A DNA stretch of 64,000 nt from JAVVWB01 sp036652335 (lineage in GTDB: Bacteria; Synergistota; Synergistia; Synergistales; Synergistaceae), in the NCBI GenBank assembly GCA_036652335.1, contig JAVVWB010000001.1, positions 294,917 through 358,916 of the forward strand. The letters are read 5' to 3'. Positions within the stretch are counted from its first letter, which is position 1; each line of letters opens with the position of its first letter. The notes under the pieces were generated by a model, which was not told where the DNA came from, made no database searches, and saw only the letters and a program-made list of their open reading frames with translations. Below, in pieces: positions 1 to 8,249 of the stretch. The position numbers were made by a program, and so were the translations under genes.

Positions 1-1
1 A

Positions 2-718
2 AGTAATGAAGACCTCTCATATTGGAAGAAAAAAGTATTAGACCTCTCAAGTGAATGGAAAAATTTAAAAATAACTGACTTTGGAAAAATGGAAAATCAA
101 CCATGGAACGTAGCAGCAGAAGAGGCATTTCCACCTCTTCCCGTAGGAAAAGGACTTGTCGTCCTTGCCCCTTGGCACAAAGGGACAGAACCCGAGGGCT
201 TACTTCCACTCTATATAAATCCAGGAAGCGCATTTGGCACAGGATACCACGAAAGCACACAGATAGTGCTTGAAATACTTGAACAATACATAAAACCAGG
301 AATGGTAACAGCTGACATAGGCACAGGCTCTGGAATACTAACAATATGTGCTCTCAAAATGGGAGCAAAACAGTCTTATGCAAGAGACATAGACCCAACA
401 GTAATAGAAGAAGTACGCAAAAACTTCGAACTTAACGCACTTGACTTAAATAAAATAGACCTTGCAACAGGTGACTTATTAAAAGATTTTGGTCACAAAG
501 TAGACATATTGACAGCCAACATACTGATAGAGCCAAACAGTGAAATGGTTGCAGATGTGCCGTCCGTAATAGGTAAAGACGGAATCGGTATATTCTCAGG
601 AATGTTGGAAAAAGAACGTCCTATATTCATGTCTGCAATGGAAGCAGCAAACATGGAACCAATTAAAGAAGTTGTGAGAGGAGAATGGTGGGGTGTCGCA
701 GCCAAGGTTAAGGCTTGA
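2..718 (+). CDS. prmA: Ribosomal protein L11 methyltransferase, 5'-partial
   Basis: The reading frame is open from the first bases of the window, so the N-terminal part lies upstream and about 238 residues are visible; PrmA is usually near 300. PrmA trimethylates ribosomal protein L11 with S-adenosylmethionine. The SAM-binding core is seen as GSAFGTGYHESTQ, then ADIGTGSGIL (motif I) and the TANIL motif that corresponds to the catalytic NxxA/NIL loop. An internal ATG at 89 is not the likely start, because homology-like sequence (SYWKKKVLDLS...) precedes it. The gene overlaps rsmE by 26 nt, which suggests translational coupling. The pair prmA-rsmE is a common arrangement downstream of dnaK/dnaJ. 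Confidence 0.93.
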   Translation, partial: SNEDLSYWKKKVLDLSSEWKNLKITDFGKMENQPWNVAAEEAFPPLPVGKGLVVLAPWHKGTEPEGLLPLYINPGSAFGTGYHESTQIVLEILEQYIKPGMVTADIGTGSGILTICALKMGAKQSYARDIDPTVIEEVRKNFELNALDLNKIDLATGDLLKDFGHKVDILTANILIEPNSEMVADVPSVIGKDGIGIFSGMLEKERPIFMSAMEAANMEPIKEVVRGEWWGVAAKVKA

Positions 719-1403
719 GACCTGTACTCTCAACGGTAAAATTTGGAAAATTGACGAAGAACAAGCACATCATCTAGTAAGAGTACGCAGATGCTACACA
801 GGTTCTCTCGTAGAAGGACTACTCTCAGGTGAAAAAATATTACTAAAGCTTATATGTGATGGAGAAGAAGTAAAAGCAGAAGAAATATCTCGCACAGAAG
901 AAACTCCGGCAGGTACAGAAGTACACCTACTTCTGGGACTTCTAAAAAACGATCAATTTGATGATGCATTGAGATTTTCTGCGGAGACTGGCGTTCACAC
1001 TATACATTTACTTGCATGTGAACGTTCTGTCCCGTCTTATGAAGGTAAAAAACTGGAAGAAAAAATGAACAGATGGAACAAAATACTTGCTGAATCTACA
1101 AAACAAGCAGGGTCTACAATTCCGCCTATTCTCAAATCTCCTCTAAAACTTGCTGACATAAACTTTAATGAACTTCCAAAAGAAAAATATGCTGCGTTAC
1201 TCTCTCCACTTTCAAAAAATCTTAAAGATTTGACCATACCGGAATCACTTGTAATAGCAATTGGTCCTGAGGGAGACTGGTCCTTGTCTGAATCACAAAA
1301 ATTGCTGGACATGGGCTTTACACCTGTAAGCTTAGGAAAAAGAATACTAAGAGCAAGTACAGCCGTTGCTGTAGCTTGTGGATGGCTTTCGTTGGTGAGG
1401 TAA
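693..1403 (+). CDS. rsmE: 16S rRNA (uracil(1498)-N3)-methyltransferase
   Basis: RsmE methylates U1498 of 16S rRNA in the decoding region of the 30S subunit. The protein (236 aa) has the N-terminal PUA-like segment (EEQAHHLVRVRR, about residues 22-33). It also has the SPOUT knot with the family signatures ERSVPSYEGKK, IAIGPEGDWSLSE and LGKRILRASTAV near the C-terminus, which form the trefoil SAM site. The start is GTG at 693, preceded by AGGAG, and lies inside prmA. The stop at 1403 is one base before the mtaB start, so the three genes form one operon. Length and motifs fit the family well. Confidence 0.93.
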   Translation: MSQPRLRLETCTLNGKIWKIDEEQAHHLVRVRRCYTGSLVEGLLSGEKILLKLICDGEEVKAEEISRTEETPAGTEVHLLLGLLKNDQFDDALRFSAETGVHTIHLLACERSVPSYEGKKLEEKMNRWNKILAESTKQAGSTIPPILKSPLKLADINFNELPKEKYAALLSPLSKNLKDLTIPESLVIAIGPEGDWSLSESQKLLDMGFTPVSLGKRILRASTAVAVACGWLSLVR

Positions 1404-1404
1404 A

Positions 1405-2745
1405 ATGACATATTTGATAGAAGGAAAAAAATTTAAAATAATCACACAAGGTTGTAGAACGAATCAATACGAGGGTGAGGCAATAGTTGCACAACTAGAA
1501 AACAAAGGTGCAATATATGATGAACTAAACCCAGAAATTGTAATAATAGTTACTTGCACTATAACCTCTGTTGCAGACAGAAAATGTCGTAAACTCATAA
1601 GGCGACTAAGACGAGAAAATGAAAAGGCTCTTATAATTGCTGTGGGTTGTTATGCGCAAAAAATGACAAATGAAGAACGAGAAGAACTTGGTTTAGACAT
1701 TATTGTTGGCAACAGACTAAAATATAGAATTTCTGATTTAATAGAAGAATACTATGAAGAAGACGGAGAACCACTAATAGAGACTCTCCCTGACTACTTA
1801 ATGCCCAAAATAAAGTCATGGGACAAACTGACCTTAGACAGACCCAGACTCCACACAAGGGCATTTCTAAAAGTTCAAGATGGATGTAATCACTTCTGTA
1901 GCTACTGCATAGTCCCATACGTAAGAGGAAATCCAGTATCTAGGGATATTGGCGAAGCCATAGACGAAGCAAAAAAAATAGTCTCATCTGGTTGCCCCGA
2001 ACTAATACTAACGGGAGTACACCTTGGTCTATATGACAAACTACCTGAACTCATAGAAAAAGTCAGCAAAATAGATGGGCTAAAGCGCCTAAGATTTGGC
2101 TCAATAGAACCATTTGCTGTAGACGAAACCCTACTAAAAGTCCTTGCTGACAGCGAAGTATTCTGCAAACACCTACACATGCCCTTGCAAAACGGTGATG
2201 ATGAAATACTTAAAACGATGAAAAGAGGCTACACCTCGGCTCAATATGCAAAAATTGTTGAGAACGTAAGAAAACATCTAGGAGAACAAACTCACATAAG
2301 CACGGACTTAATGATAGGATTTGCTGGAGAAGACGACAACTCCTTTACAAACAGCATGAACTTCATAAAAGAAATGAAATTTGGTAAAATTCACGTATTC
2401 CCATACTCTCCCAGAGAGGGAACAGAAGCATCCCACTTTGAACTTCCCAAAGAAAGCATAGTTACAGAACGAGTAAAAGAAGCTCTTCAAACAGCTGAAG
2501 AACTACATAAAACCTATTGCACCTCATGGATAGGCAAAAAAAATGAAATCTTAGTGGAAGAAAACGAAAATGGAATAATCAAAGGTCTTACCCCAGAATA
2601 TGTAAGAGTAATGGCAAAGGTATCTAATGCAGAAATTTCCTCAACACAAAAAGTAATACCAGAAAAATACCATGATGGGATACTTTTACAGGGGGAATTC
2701 ACGGAAATTGGTGAAAAAGATAAAGATTTTTCACAAATATTATAA
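1405..2745 (+). CDS. mtaB: tRNA t6A37 methylthiotransferase
   Basis: This is a MiaB-like radical SAM methylthiotransferase that converts t6A37 to ms2t6A in ANN-decoding tRNAs. Of 446 residues, the N-terminal UPF0004 domain has the three cysteines for the second Fe-S cluster (GCRTNQYE, VTCTITSVADRKC, GCYAQK). The radical SAM triad is CNHFCSYC at about residue 160, followed by the typical VPYVRG. A short TRAM-like tail follows. MtaB is preferred over MiaB because of the QGCRTNQ opening and the neighbourhood (prmA-rsmE-mtaB). It starts at ATG 1405 immediately after rsmE. Confidence 0.9.
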   Translation: MTYLIEGKKFKIITQGCRTNQYEGEAIVAQLENKGAIYDELNPEIVIIVTCTITSVADRKCRKLIRRLRRENEKALIIAVGCYAQKMTNEEREELGLDIIVGNRLKYRISDLIEEYYEEDGEPLIETLPDYLMPKIKSWDKLTLDRPRLHTRAFLKVQDGCNHFCSYCIVPYVRGNPVSRDIGEAIDEAKKIVSSGCPELILTGVHLGLYDKLPELIEKVSKIDGLKRLRFGSIEPFAVDETLLKVLADSEVFCKHLHMPLQNGDDEILKTMKRGYTSAQYAKIVENVRKHLGEQTHISTDLMIGFAGEDDNSFTNSMNFIKEMKFGKIHVFPYSPREGTEASHFELPKESIVTERVKEALQTAEELHKTYCTSWIGKKNEILVEENENGIIKGLTPEYVRVMAKVSNAEISSTQKVIPEKYHDGILLQGEFTEIGEKDKDFSQIL

Positions 2746-2754
2746 AAAATGGGC

Positions 2755-2783
2755 TTGTTAGAGTCCAAATAATGGTATACAAT
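2755..2783 (+). promoter_or_regulatory. Candidate promoter of rpsU-yqeY
   Basis: TTGTTA at 2755-2760 and TACAAT at 2778-2783 are separated by 17 bp. This lies in the 107-bp gap after mtaB and would begin transcription about 60 bp before the rpsU ribosome-binding site. It is a moderate sigma-70-type match only. Confidence 0.45.
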
Positions 2784-2852
2784 AATACAGTGTTTATCCC
2801 CGCTTGCACATAGTTGTTATATTGTAAGTGGCTAAGAAAGGGGGGAATGTAG

Positions 2853-3041
2853 ATGACCACCGTAACGAGACGTGATAACGAATCTATCGAAGACGCTCTT
2901 AAGAGATTTAAGCGCGAAATTCGTAAGGTGGGCGTGCTTCGCGAAGCAAAGAAGCATGAACATTACGAGAAACCCAGCGAAATCAAAAAACGTAAGAAAG
3001 CCGAAATGGCTCGCAATAAGGGTAGGAGGACTGACTACTAA
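2853..3041 (+). CDS. rpsU: 30S ribosomal protein S21
   Basis: S21 is a small basic protein of the 30S subunit, near the anti-Shine-Dalgarno end of 16S rRNA. The 62-aa product shows the S21 pattern NESIEDALKRFKREIRKVGVLREAKKHEHYEKPS followed by a lysine/arginine-rich tail. A strong ribosome-binding site (AAGGGGGGAA) sits just upstream of the ATG. Its stop codon overlaps the yqeY start (TAATG), so the two are co-translated. The rpsU-yqeY pairing is widespread in Gram-positive-like genomes. Confidence 0.95.
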   Translation: MTTVTRRDNESIEDALKRFKREIRKVGVLREAKKHEHYEKPSEIKKRKKAEMARNKGRRTDY

Positions 3042-3502
3042 TGCCTAACCTTGTGCAGAAGATCCAGGATGATATGGTTTCTGCTATGAAGTCTCAAGAA
3101 GTTCTAAAACTCTCTGTACTTCGTATGCTTAAAGCAGCTCTTCAGCTAGCCCAAGTGGAAAAAGGCAAAGACAATCTTTTAAACGATGAAGATGTCCTTG
3201 TCGTTATCCGCAGACTTGTTAAACAGCGGAAAGAAGCCGCAGAAATGTATAAAACCGGAGGAGCTCTTGATAGAGCAGACTCTGAACTTGCTGAATCTGT
3301 GATTCTTGAAGAATATCTTCCCGCACAGCTCTCTGATGAAGAGCTTGCAAAAATTGTTGCCGACGTAGTAACCCAGGTTGGAGCCACATCTATGAAAGAT
3401 ATGGGCAAAGTAATGGGACGTGCAGTTGCAGCTACAAAAGGAAGTGCCGATGGAAACAGAATAAAAGAAGCAGTACAGAAACATCTTTCCTCTATGGCAT
3501 AA
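3041..3502 (+). CDS. yqeY: GatB/YqeY domain protein
   Basis: YqeY-family proteins resemble the C-terminal tRNA-binding tail of GatB but stand alone; their exact role is not established. The 153-aa protein starts LVQKIQDDMVSAMKSQEVLKLSVLRMLKAAL. It carries the internal pattern VIRRLVKQRKEAAEMY and ends with the helical VMGRAVAATKGSADGNRIKEAV, all typical of the family. The start codon overlaps the rpsU stop. A hairpin terminator follows 22 nt after the stop, which closes the operon. Confidence 0.92.
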   Translation: MPNLVQKIQDDMVSAMKSQEVLKLSVLRMLKAALQLAQVEKGKDNLLNDEDVLVVIRRLVKQRKEAAEMYKTGGALDRADSELAESVILEEYLPAQLSDEELAKIVADVVTQVGATSMKDMGKVMGRAVAATKGSADGNRIKEAVQKHLSSMA

Positions 3503-3524
3503 TACAATCTTTCTTGATCAACCA

Positions 3525-3555
3525 AAGCGTCGAACTATTGTTCGGCGCTTTTTTT
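3525..3555 (+). terminator. Rho-independent terminator after yqeY
   Basis: A 10-bp stem (AAGCGTCGAA pairing with TTCGGCGCTT, one G-U) with a 6-nt loop is followed by a run of T. Confidence 0.85.
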
Positions 3556-3576
3556 AATAATATATGGGGTGATAAC

Positions 3577-4668
3577 ATGAAAACATACAAAATTCCTCTA
3601 GTACCGGGTCCGACATCTGTCCCTCTAAAAAACAGAGAGCCGTATATGACAGACTATGCAAGCACAGACCTAGAAACAGAATTCTTTGACCTACTCAAAG
3701 AAAATGAAAAAATACTCCAACAAATACTTCACACGAAAAACGACATCTCAGTACAATCCGGAGAAGCAATGCTCATACTTTGGGGTGCATTAAAAAGTAC
3801 CCTCAAACCGGGAGATAAAGTCCTTGCAATATCAAACGGGATATTTGGAAGTGGCTTTGCTGACATGGCTCGTGCTGTTGGAGCAGAAGCAGAAATACTC
3901 CTCGCTCCTGCCGGAGAATTTGTAAGCAAAGAAATTTTAGAAGAAAAAATAAAAACATACAAACCTGACATGATAACAGCAGTACATTGTGAAACTCCGA
4001 GTGGACTCATAAACCCTATCGAAGAAATAGCCGAAATAGTCAAGCAAAGCGGAGCAATATTTTGTGTAGACTTTGTAGCAAGTGCTATAGGTGTTGATGT
4101 AAAAGTAGATGAATGGGGAATAGACCTAGGACTCCTAGGAAGTCAAAAATGTCTATCATTATTGCCAGACCTTTCTATAATAACAATAAGCGAAAAAGCG
4201 TGGGAAAAAGCAAAAGAAGTAAACTATGCAGGATATGACGCAATACTTCCTTGGAAAACAGCAATAAAAGACAAATACATGCCCTACACCCACAACTGGC
4301 ACTCTGTGGCATCTTTAAACATCTCTCTAAAAACTGTACTAGAAGAGGGATTGGAAAACTCATTTAAACGACATTCTGAAACTGCAAAATATTGCAGAGA
4401 GCGAATTAAACAAATGGGGCTAAAAATATATGCAAAAAATGAAAAACTCTCCTCACCCACAGTCACAGCCGTAATAATACCGGAAAAAATGACATGGGAA
4501 GAGCTAGACAACGCCTTTCGTGAAAAAGGCCTTGCAGTAGGAGGAAGCTATGGCGGCCTAGCAGGCAAAGTCTTTAGAATAGGACACATGGGAAGTCAAG
4601 CAAACATAGAGCTAGTAAAAAAAGGAATGGACGTAATAGAACAAATAATTGCACAAAATAACAAATAA
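3577..4668 (+). CDS. Class V aminotransferase (alanine-glyoxylate / serine-pyruvate type)
   Basis: This is a fold-type I PLP enzyme of class V, related to alanine-glyoxylate and serine-pyruvate aminotransferases; the substrate cannot be fixed from sequence. The N-terminus (IPLVPGPTSVP) is the PGPT motif of the family. The PLP-lysine is the K in GSQKCLS (about residue 190), preceded by CVDFVASAIG. A C-terminal KVFRIGHMG matches the conserved RIGHMG arginine block. I chose the ATG at 3577, behind GGGGTG, rather than an upstream in-frame start lying in the preceding terminator. The gene is monocistronic, with terminators on both sides. Confidence 0.88.
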   Translation: MKTYKIPLVPGPTSVPLKNREPYMTDYASTDLETEFFDLLKENEKILQQILHTKNDISVQSGEAMLILWGALKSTLKPGDKVLAISNGIFGSGFADMARAVGAEAEILLAPAGEFVSKEILEEKIKTYKPDMITAVHCETPSGLINPIEEIAEIVKQSGAIFCVDFVASAIGVDVKVDEWGIDLGLLGSQKCLSLLPDLSIITISEKAWEKAKEVNYAGYDAILPWKTAIKDKYMPYTHNWHSVASLNISLKTVLEEGLENSFKRHSETAKYCRERIKQMGLKIYAKNEKLSSPTVTAVIIPEKMTWEELDNAFREKGLAVGGSYGGLAGKVFRIGHMGSQANIELVKKGMDVIEQIIAQNNK

Positions 4669-4671
4669 ATA

Positions 4672-4713
4672 AAAATACAGTTTCTACTTTTTAAGTAAAA
4701 ACTGTATTTTTTT
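4672..4713 (+). terminator. Rho-independent terminator after the aminotransferase
   Basis: AAAATACAGTTT pairs with AAACTGTATTTT, extended by TACTT/AAGTA, and is followed by T residues. It could also work for the opposite strand. Confidence 0.85.
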
Positions 4714-4733
4714 ATCTTTTTTCAGCTATCAAG

Positions 4734-4781
4734 AAACTATATATAGTGTTATAATACATAAATTGAATATATATGTAGTGT
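4734..4781 (+). promoter_or_regulatory. Paired NrdR boxes overlapping the nrdR promoter
   Basis: Box 1 (4734-4749) has the palindromic core ACTATATATAGT with the outer GTGT. Box 2 (4766-4781) is the weaker copy ATATATATGTAGTGT. The AGTGT ends of the two are 32 bp apart, three helical turns, which is the usual spacing of NrdR box pairs. A TATAAT -10 element (4750-4755) lies between them. The expected effect is repression of the nrdR-nrdD operon by NrdR bound to dATP. Confidence 0.75.
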
Positions 4782-4795
4782 CCTGAGGTGATTAA

Positions 4796-5275
4796 ATGCG
4801 ATGTCCAATATGTAAAGCAGCAGAGACAAGAGTAATAGAAACACGAAGTGCAGAAGACGGACGCGTCAACAGAAGACGAAGAGAATGTCCGGAATGCCAA
4901 GGCAGATTTACAACCTACGAACGACTCGAAGAAAAATCCTACCTATGGGTAGAGAAAAAAGACGGAAGTAGAGAAACCTTTGATAGAGAAAAACTAGCAA
5001 GGGGCATTCAGCACGCATGTGAAAAACTACCTGTCTCATTAGATAGAATAGAAGAAGCAGTAGCACACATAGAAGAAAAGCTTCGCAGTACAGGTCAGGG
5101 CGAAGTAACTGCAACAATGATTGGTGAATTTGCATCTGACGAACTAAAAAAGATAAACAAAGTAGCTTATGTTCGTTTTGCATCTGTATACAGAGAATTT
5201 ACAGATATATCAAGCTTTACAGCAGAAATTACACGTTTGCTAGAAGATAAGGAGGCCTCTCGACATGACAAATGA
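4796..5275 (+). CDS. nrdR: Transcriptional repressor NrdR
   Basis: NrdR is the zinc-ribbon/ATP-cone repressor of ribonucleotide reductase genes. Of 159 residues, the N-terminus has the zinc ribbon CPIC...CPECQGRF, including the typical RRRECPEC. An ATP-cone follows (KKDGSRETFDREKLARGIQHACEKLPVS, about residues 48-75). The gene starts with ATG at 4796 behind GAGGTG. The C-terminus overlaps nrdD by 11 nt, so regulator and target are coupled. Two NrdR boxes just upstream imply autoregulation. Confidence 0.96.
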   Translation: MRCPICKAAETRVIETRSAEDGRVNRRRRECPECQGRFTTYERLEEKSYLWVEKKDGSRETFDREKLARGIQHACEKLPVSLDRIEEAVAHIEEKLRSTGQGEVTATMIGEFASDELKKINKVAYVRFASVYREFTDISSFTAEITRLLEDKEASRHDK

Positions 5276-7397
5276 AACAAATAAAGACTACGTATCATCG
5301 TTCGGAAAACAAGCACAGCTTTTTGGTGGTGTAGGAGAATCAACAGACCTTGCGTTGATGGTTGATGCTCTTGCACAAGAAGAAAGCTCCCCTTGGGATG
5401 CTGGAAGAATACGTGATGCCCTGATAATCGAAGCAGGAGTAGATCCTGTAACAGCAGAAGCAATATCACTTGAAATAGAAGAAGACCTACTTAAATACAA
5501 CCGCAAACGTATAACCACAACAATAATTCGTGAAATGGTAAACGTGAAACTCTTCCAAAGAGGACTAGACGCCAAACTTGCTGACCATAGTCGTATAGGA
5601 CTACCAATTCATGACCTGGAAAAAATGATACTTACAAAAAATAAAGAAAACAGTAACACAAGTCACAACCCGGAATCCATAAACCTATCTATTGCAGAAA
5701 TGGTGCTAAAAGAATATGCACTAACAAAAGTATTTACGAAAGATGTCGCAGATGCCCATCTTAGTGGAGACATACACTTACACGACTTGGGAATGGTAAA
5801 CCGCCCCTACTGCTCCGGGCAAAGTGTTGCCTATGTAGCACGTTATGGACTTAACATCCCTTCTATAACAAGTGTATCTGACCCTGCAAAACATGCAGAT
5901 GTACTACTAGCACACATATTAAAAATGACCTCTGTACTACAAAATCACTTTGCTGGTGCAATTGGTTGGGATGCTATAAACATGTACTTTGCTCCATACC
6001 TTGTTGGTTGGACATATGAACAGCACAAACAGCTTGCACAGCAACTAATATTTGAATTTAACCAGCTTGCTGGTGGACGTGGGGGACAAATTGCATTTAC
6101 AGACATCAACCTCTACTACGAAATTCCTAACCACTTCCGTGACGTACCTGCAATAGGACCAGGAGGTAAATTTACAGGCAAAACCTATGCTGATTACGAC
6201 AAAGAAGCAAAAATGTTTGTAAAAGCTCTCTTTGATGTATACATGAAAGGTGACAGCAGGGGACAGCCATTCTTCTTTCCGAAGCCACTTCTTCACATAA
6301 CAGACTACTTCTTCAAAGAAGAAGGATGGGAAGAATTCCTTGACCTAGCATGTAAACTGGCAGCTGAAAAAGGCAACACATACTTTGTCTTTGACAGAGG
6401 CGGAGTTGCAAAACTCTCAGAATGCTGCAGACTCTCATTTGAGCTAACACCAGAAGACTTAGATGAAGCGAAACACCCATGGAAAATGCGTTACTGCGCA
6501 CTCCAAAACATAACTCTAAACTTGCCTAGAGCAGCTTACAAAGCTAATGAAGACGAAGAAACGCTATTTGACATAATAGATGCAGAAATGGAGCTAGCAA
6601 TGAAAGCTCATCTCCAAAAACGCTCATTCCTAAAGAGCATATTGGATCTAGGAATAAAAGGGCCCCTTGCTGCACTCTCAATATCACATGATGACGAAGC
6701 ATACCTTAGAATGAGAAAAGCAAGCCACCTAATAGGAATATTGGGACTAAATGAAATGGTTGAAATAATGACCGGTAAACAGCTACACGAAAGCGAACAT
6801 GCTGCAGAACTAGGCAAAGCCGTCATACAATACATGGACATAAAATGCCAAATGCTCTCTGAAAAATATGGTTTGAAAATAGTCCTTGAACAGACACCTG
6901 CAGAAAGCACAGCACTTCGCTTTGCAAAACTTGATATGCGTTCCTACCCGGGAACAGCACCTAAATACATAAAAGGTAACCAAGAAACAGGCGAAATCTA
7001 CTACACAAACAGCACTCATCTAAACTACAAACTTGTACAAGACCCAATTGACAAAGTAGTACGTGAGGGAGAACTTCACCCAATGATAAAAGCTGGTGCA
7101 ATAACTCACGTATGGATGGGAGAACACAAACCAGACTCTAAGGCACTTGCGTCATTCGTAATAAAAGTATTTAAAAACTCAGAAAACGCACAAGTAGCAT
7201 TTAGCCCGGAATTTACAATATGCAACGAATGTGACCACATGGAACGAGGACTCACAGACAAATGCACACAGTGTGGATCAGAAGATGTAGATGGAATAAC
7301 ACGAGTAACAGGATACTTCACACGAACCTCATCGTGGAATGCAGGTAAAAGAGGCGAACTCGTCGACAGAACCAGAACTCCAGTACTAAGCAAATAA
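5265..7397 (+). CDS. nrdD: Anaerobic ribonucleoside-triphosphate reductase
   Basis: This is a class III ribonucleotide reductase, which reduces NTPs to dNTPs without oxygen using a glycyl radical. The 710-aa protein has an N-terminal ATP-cone-like region (DAGRIRDALIIEAGVD..., residues 44-100). Active-site cysteine regions are NRPYCSGQ and LSECCRLSF. Near the C-terminus is a four-cysteine zinc site (CNECDH...CTQCG), followed by the glycyl radical loop RVTGYF with Gly683. It starts inside nrdR and is followed by a terminator; the activase gene nrdG follows with its own ribosome-binding site. This implies strictly or facultatively anaerobic growth. Confidence 0.95.
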   Translation: MTNETNKDYVSSFGKQAQLFGGVGESTDLALMVDALAQEESSPWDAGRIRDALIIEAGVDPVTAEAISLEIEEDLLKYNRKRITTTIIREMVNVKLFQRGLDAKLADHSRIGLPIHDLEKMILTKNKENSNTSHNPESINLSIAEMVLKEYALTKVFTKDVADAHLSGDIHLHDLGMVNRPYCSGQSVAYVARYGLNIPSITSVSDPAKHADVLLAHILKMTSVLQNHFAGAIGWDAINMYFAPYLVGWTYEQHKQLAQQLIFEFNQLAGGRGGQIAFTDINLYYEIPNHFRDVPAIGPGGKFTGKTYADYDKEAKMFVKALFDVYMKGDSRGQPFFFPKPLLHITDYFFKEEGWEEFLDLACKLAAEKGNTYFVFDRGGVAKLSECCRLSFELTPEDLDEAKHPWKMRYCALQNITLNLPRAAYKANEDEETLFDIIDAEMELAMKAHLQKRSFLKSILDLGIKGPLAALSISHDDEAYLRMRKASHLIGILGLNEMVEIMTGKQLHESEHAAELGKAVIQYMDIKCQMLSEKYGLKIVLEQTPAESTALRFAKLDMRSYPGTAPKYIKGNQETGEIYYTNSTHLNYKLVQDPIDKVVREGELHPMIKAGAITHVWMGEHKPDSKALASFVIKVFKNSENAQVAFSPEFTICNECDHMERGLTDKCTQCGSEDVDGITRVTGYFTRTSSWNAGKRGELVDRTRTPVLSK

Positions 7398-7410
7398 AAA
7401 AACAAAAAAG

Positions 7411-7437
7411 GACCTGAGATAACTCAGGTCTTTTTTT
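7411..7437 (+). terminator. Terminator between nrdD and nrdG
   Basis: GACCTGAG pairs with CTCAGGTC over a 4-nt loop, followed by seven T residues. Read-through may supply a lower level of nrdG. Confidence 0.85.
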
Positions 7438-7466
7438 AGATACAAAGGAAAAGGTAGAGATAAAAA

Positions 7467-8147
7467 ATGGAAAAAATAACAATAGGTGGATACCTATCAT
7501 CATCATTTCTTGACTGGGACGGACATCTATCTGCTGTAATATTTACAACAGGTTGCAACTTTAAATGTCCTTACTGTCACAACAGCACACTTGTAAATGG
7601 TGAAAGTAGCCAACTCGACCTAGACGAAGTATTACAAGACATAAAAAGAAGAGCAACATTCTTAGATGGTGTCGTCATAAGCGGTGGTGAACCCTGCATG
7701 TGGAAACACCTAACTTCAACAATGGAAAAAATAAAAGAAATGGGACTTGAAATAAAACTAGACACAAACGGGTCATTTAATGAAAAGCTAGAAGAAATAC
7801 TTGATAAAGGTCTGGTAGACCACATTGCAATGGACATAAAAGCTCCATTTGAAGATAAAAAAATAAAAGAGATAACAAAAAGCGAAGTAAAAGCAGAAAC
7901 AATAATAAAAAGCGTAAAAATGATAAAAGAAAAAGCAAAATCCTATGAATTCAGAACAACATACTCACCTTATTACTTAAATGAAAAAGATTTAATAAGA
8001 ATAAGAGAAAATATCTCTGATGATGAACATTGGGTAATTCAATGTTTCAAACCAAATAACTGCCTTGATCAAACCCTACTTGAAGTAAAAGCCACCACTC
8101 CGGAAGAAATAAAAAAAATACTTCCACTAATAAAAGTAAGAGGATAG
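7467..8147 (+). CDS. nrdG: Anaerobic ribonucleotide reductase activating protein (radical SAM)
   Basis: This is a radical SAM activase, most likely the enzyme that installs the glycyl radical on NrdD. Of 226 residues, the Fe-S motif CNFKCPYCHN is at about residues 31-40, preceded by the typical LSSSFLDWDGHLSAVIFTTG opening. The SAM-binding GGEP motif follows (VISGGEPCMW), then KLDTNGSF. The position one terminator downstream of nrdD supports the assignment. The protein belongs to the longer NrdG/pyruvate-formate-lyase-activase-like group, so other glycyl radical partners cannot be excluded. Confidence 0.88.
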   Translation: MEKITIGGYLSSSFLDWDGHLSAVIFTTGCNFKCPYCHNSTLVNGESSQLDLDEVLQDIKRRATFLDGVVISGGEPCMWKHLTSTMEKIKEMGLEIKLDTNGSFNEKLEEILDKGLVDHIAMDIKAPFEDKKIKEITKSEVKAETIIKSVKMIKEKAKSYEFRTTYSPYYLNEKDLIRIRENISDDEHWVIQCFKPNNCLDQTLLEVKATTPEEIKKILPLIKVRG

Positions 8148-8173
8148 CGAAAATACTTTAATTAATTAAATAG

Positions 8174-8205
8174 TTGTTTATTTACAAATACTTTTGATGT
8201 ATAAT
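8174..8205 (+). promoter_or_regulatory. Candidate promoter of the liv operon
   Basis: A consensus TATAAT at 8200-8205 lies 45 bp before the livK start. The best -35 (TTGTTT at 8174) is 20 bp away, so the -10 is convincing and the -35 is not. Confidence 0.4.
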
Positions 8206-8249
8206 CTTTAATAGGTATCTCTACAAATAAAAAAGGATGGTGCTTTGCA

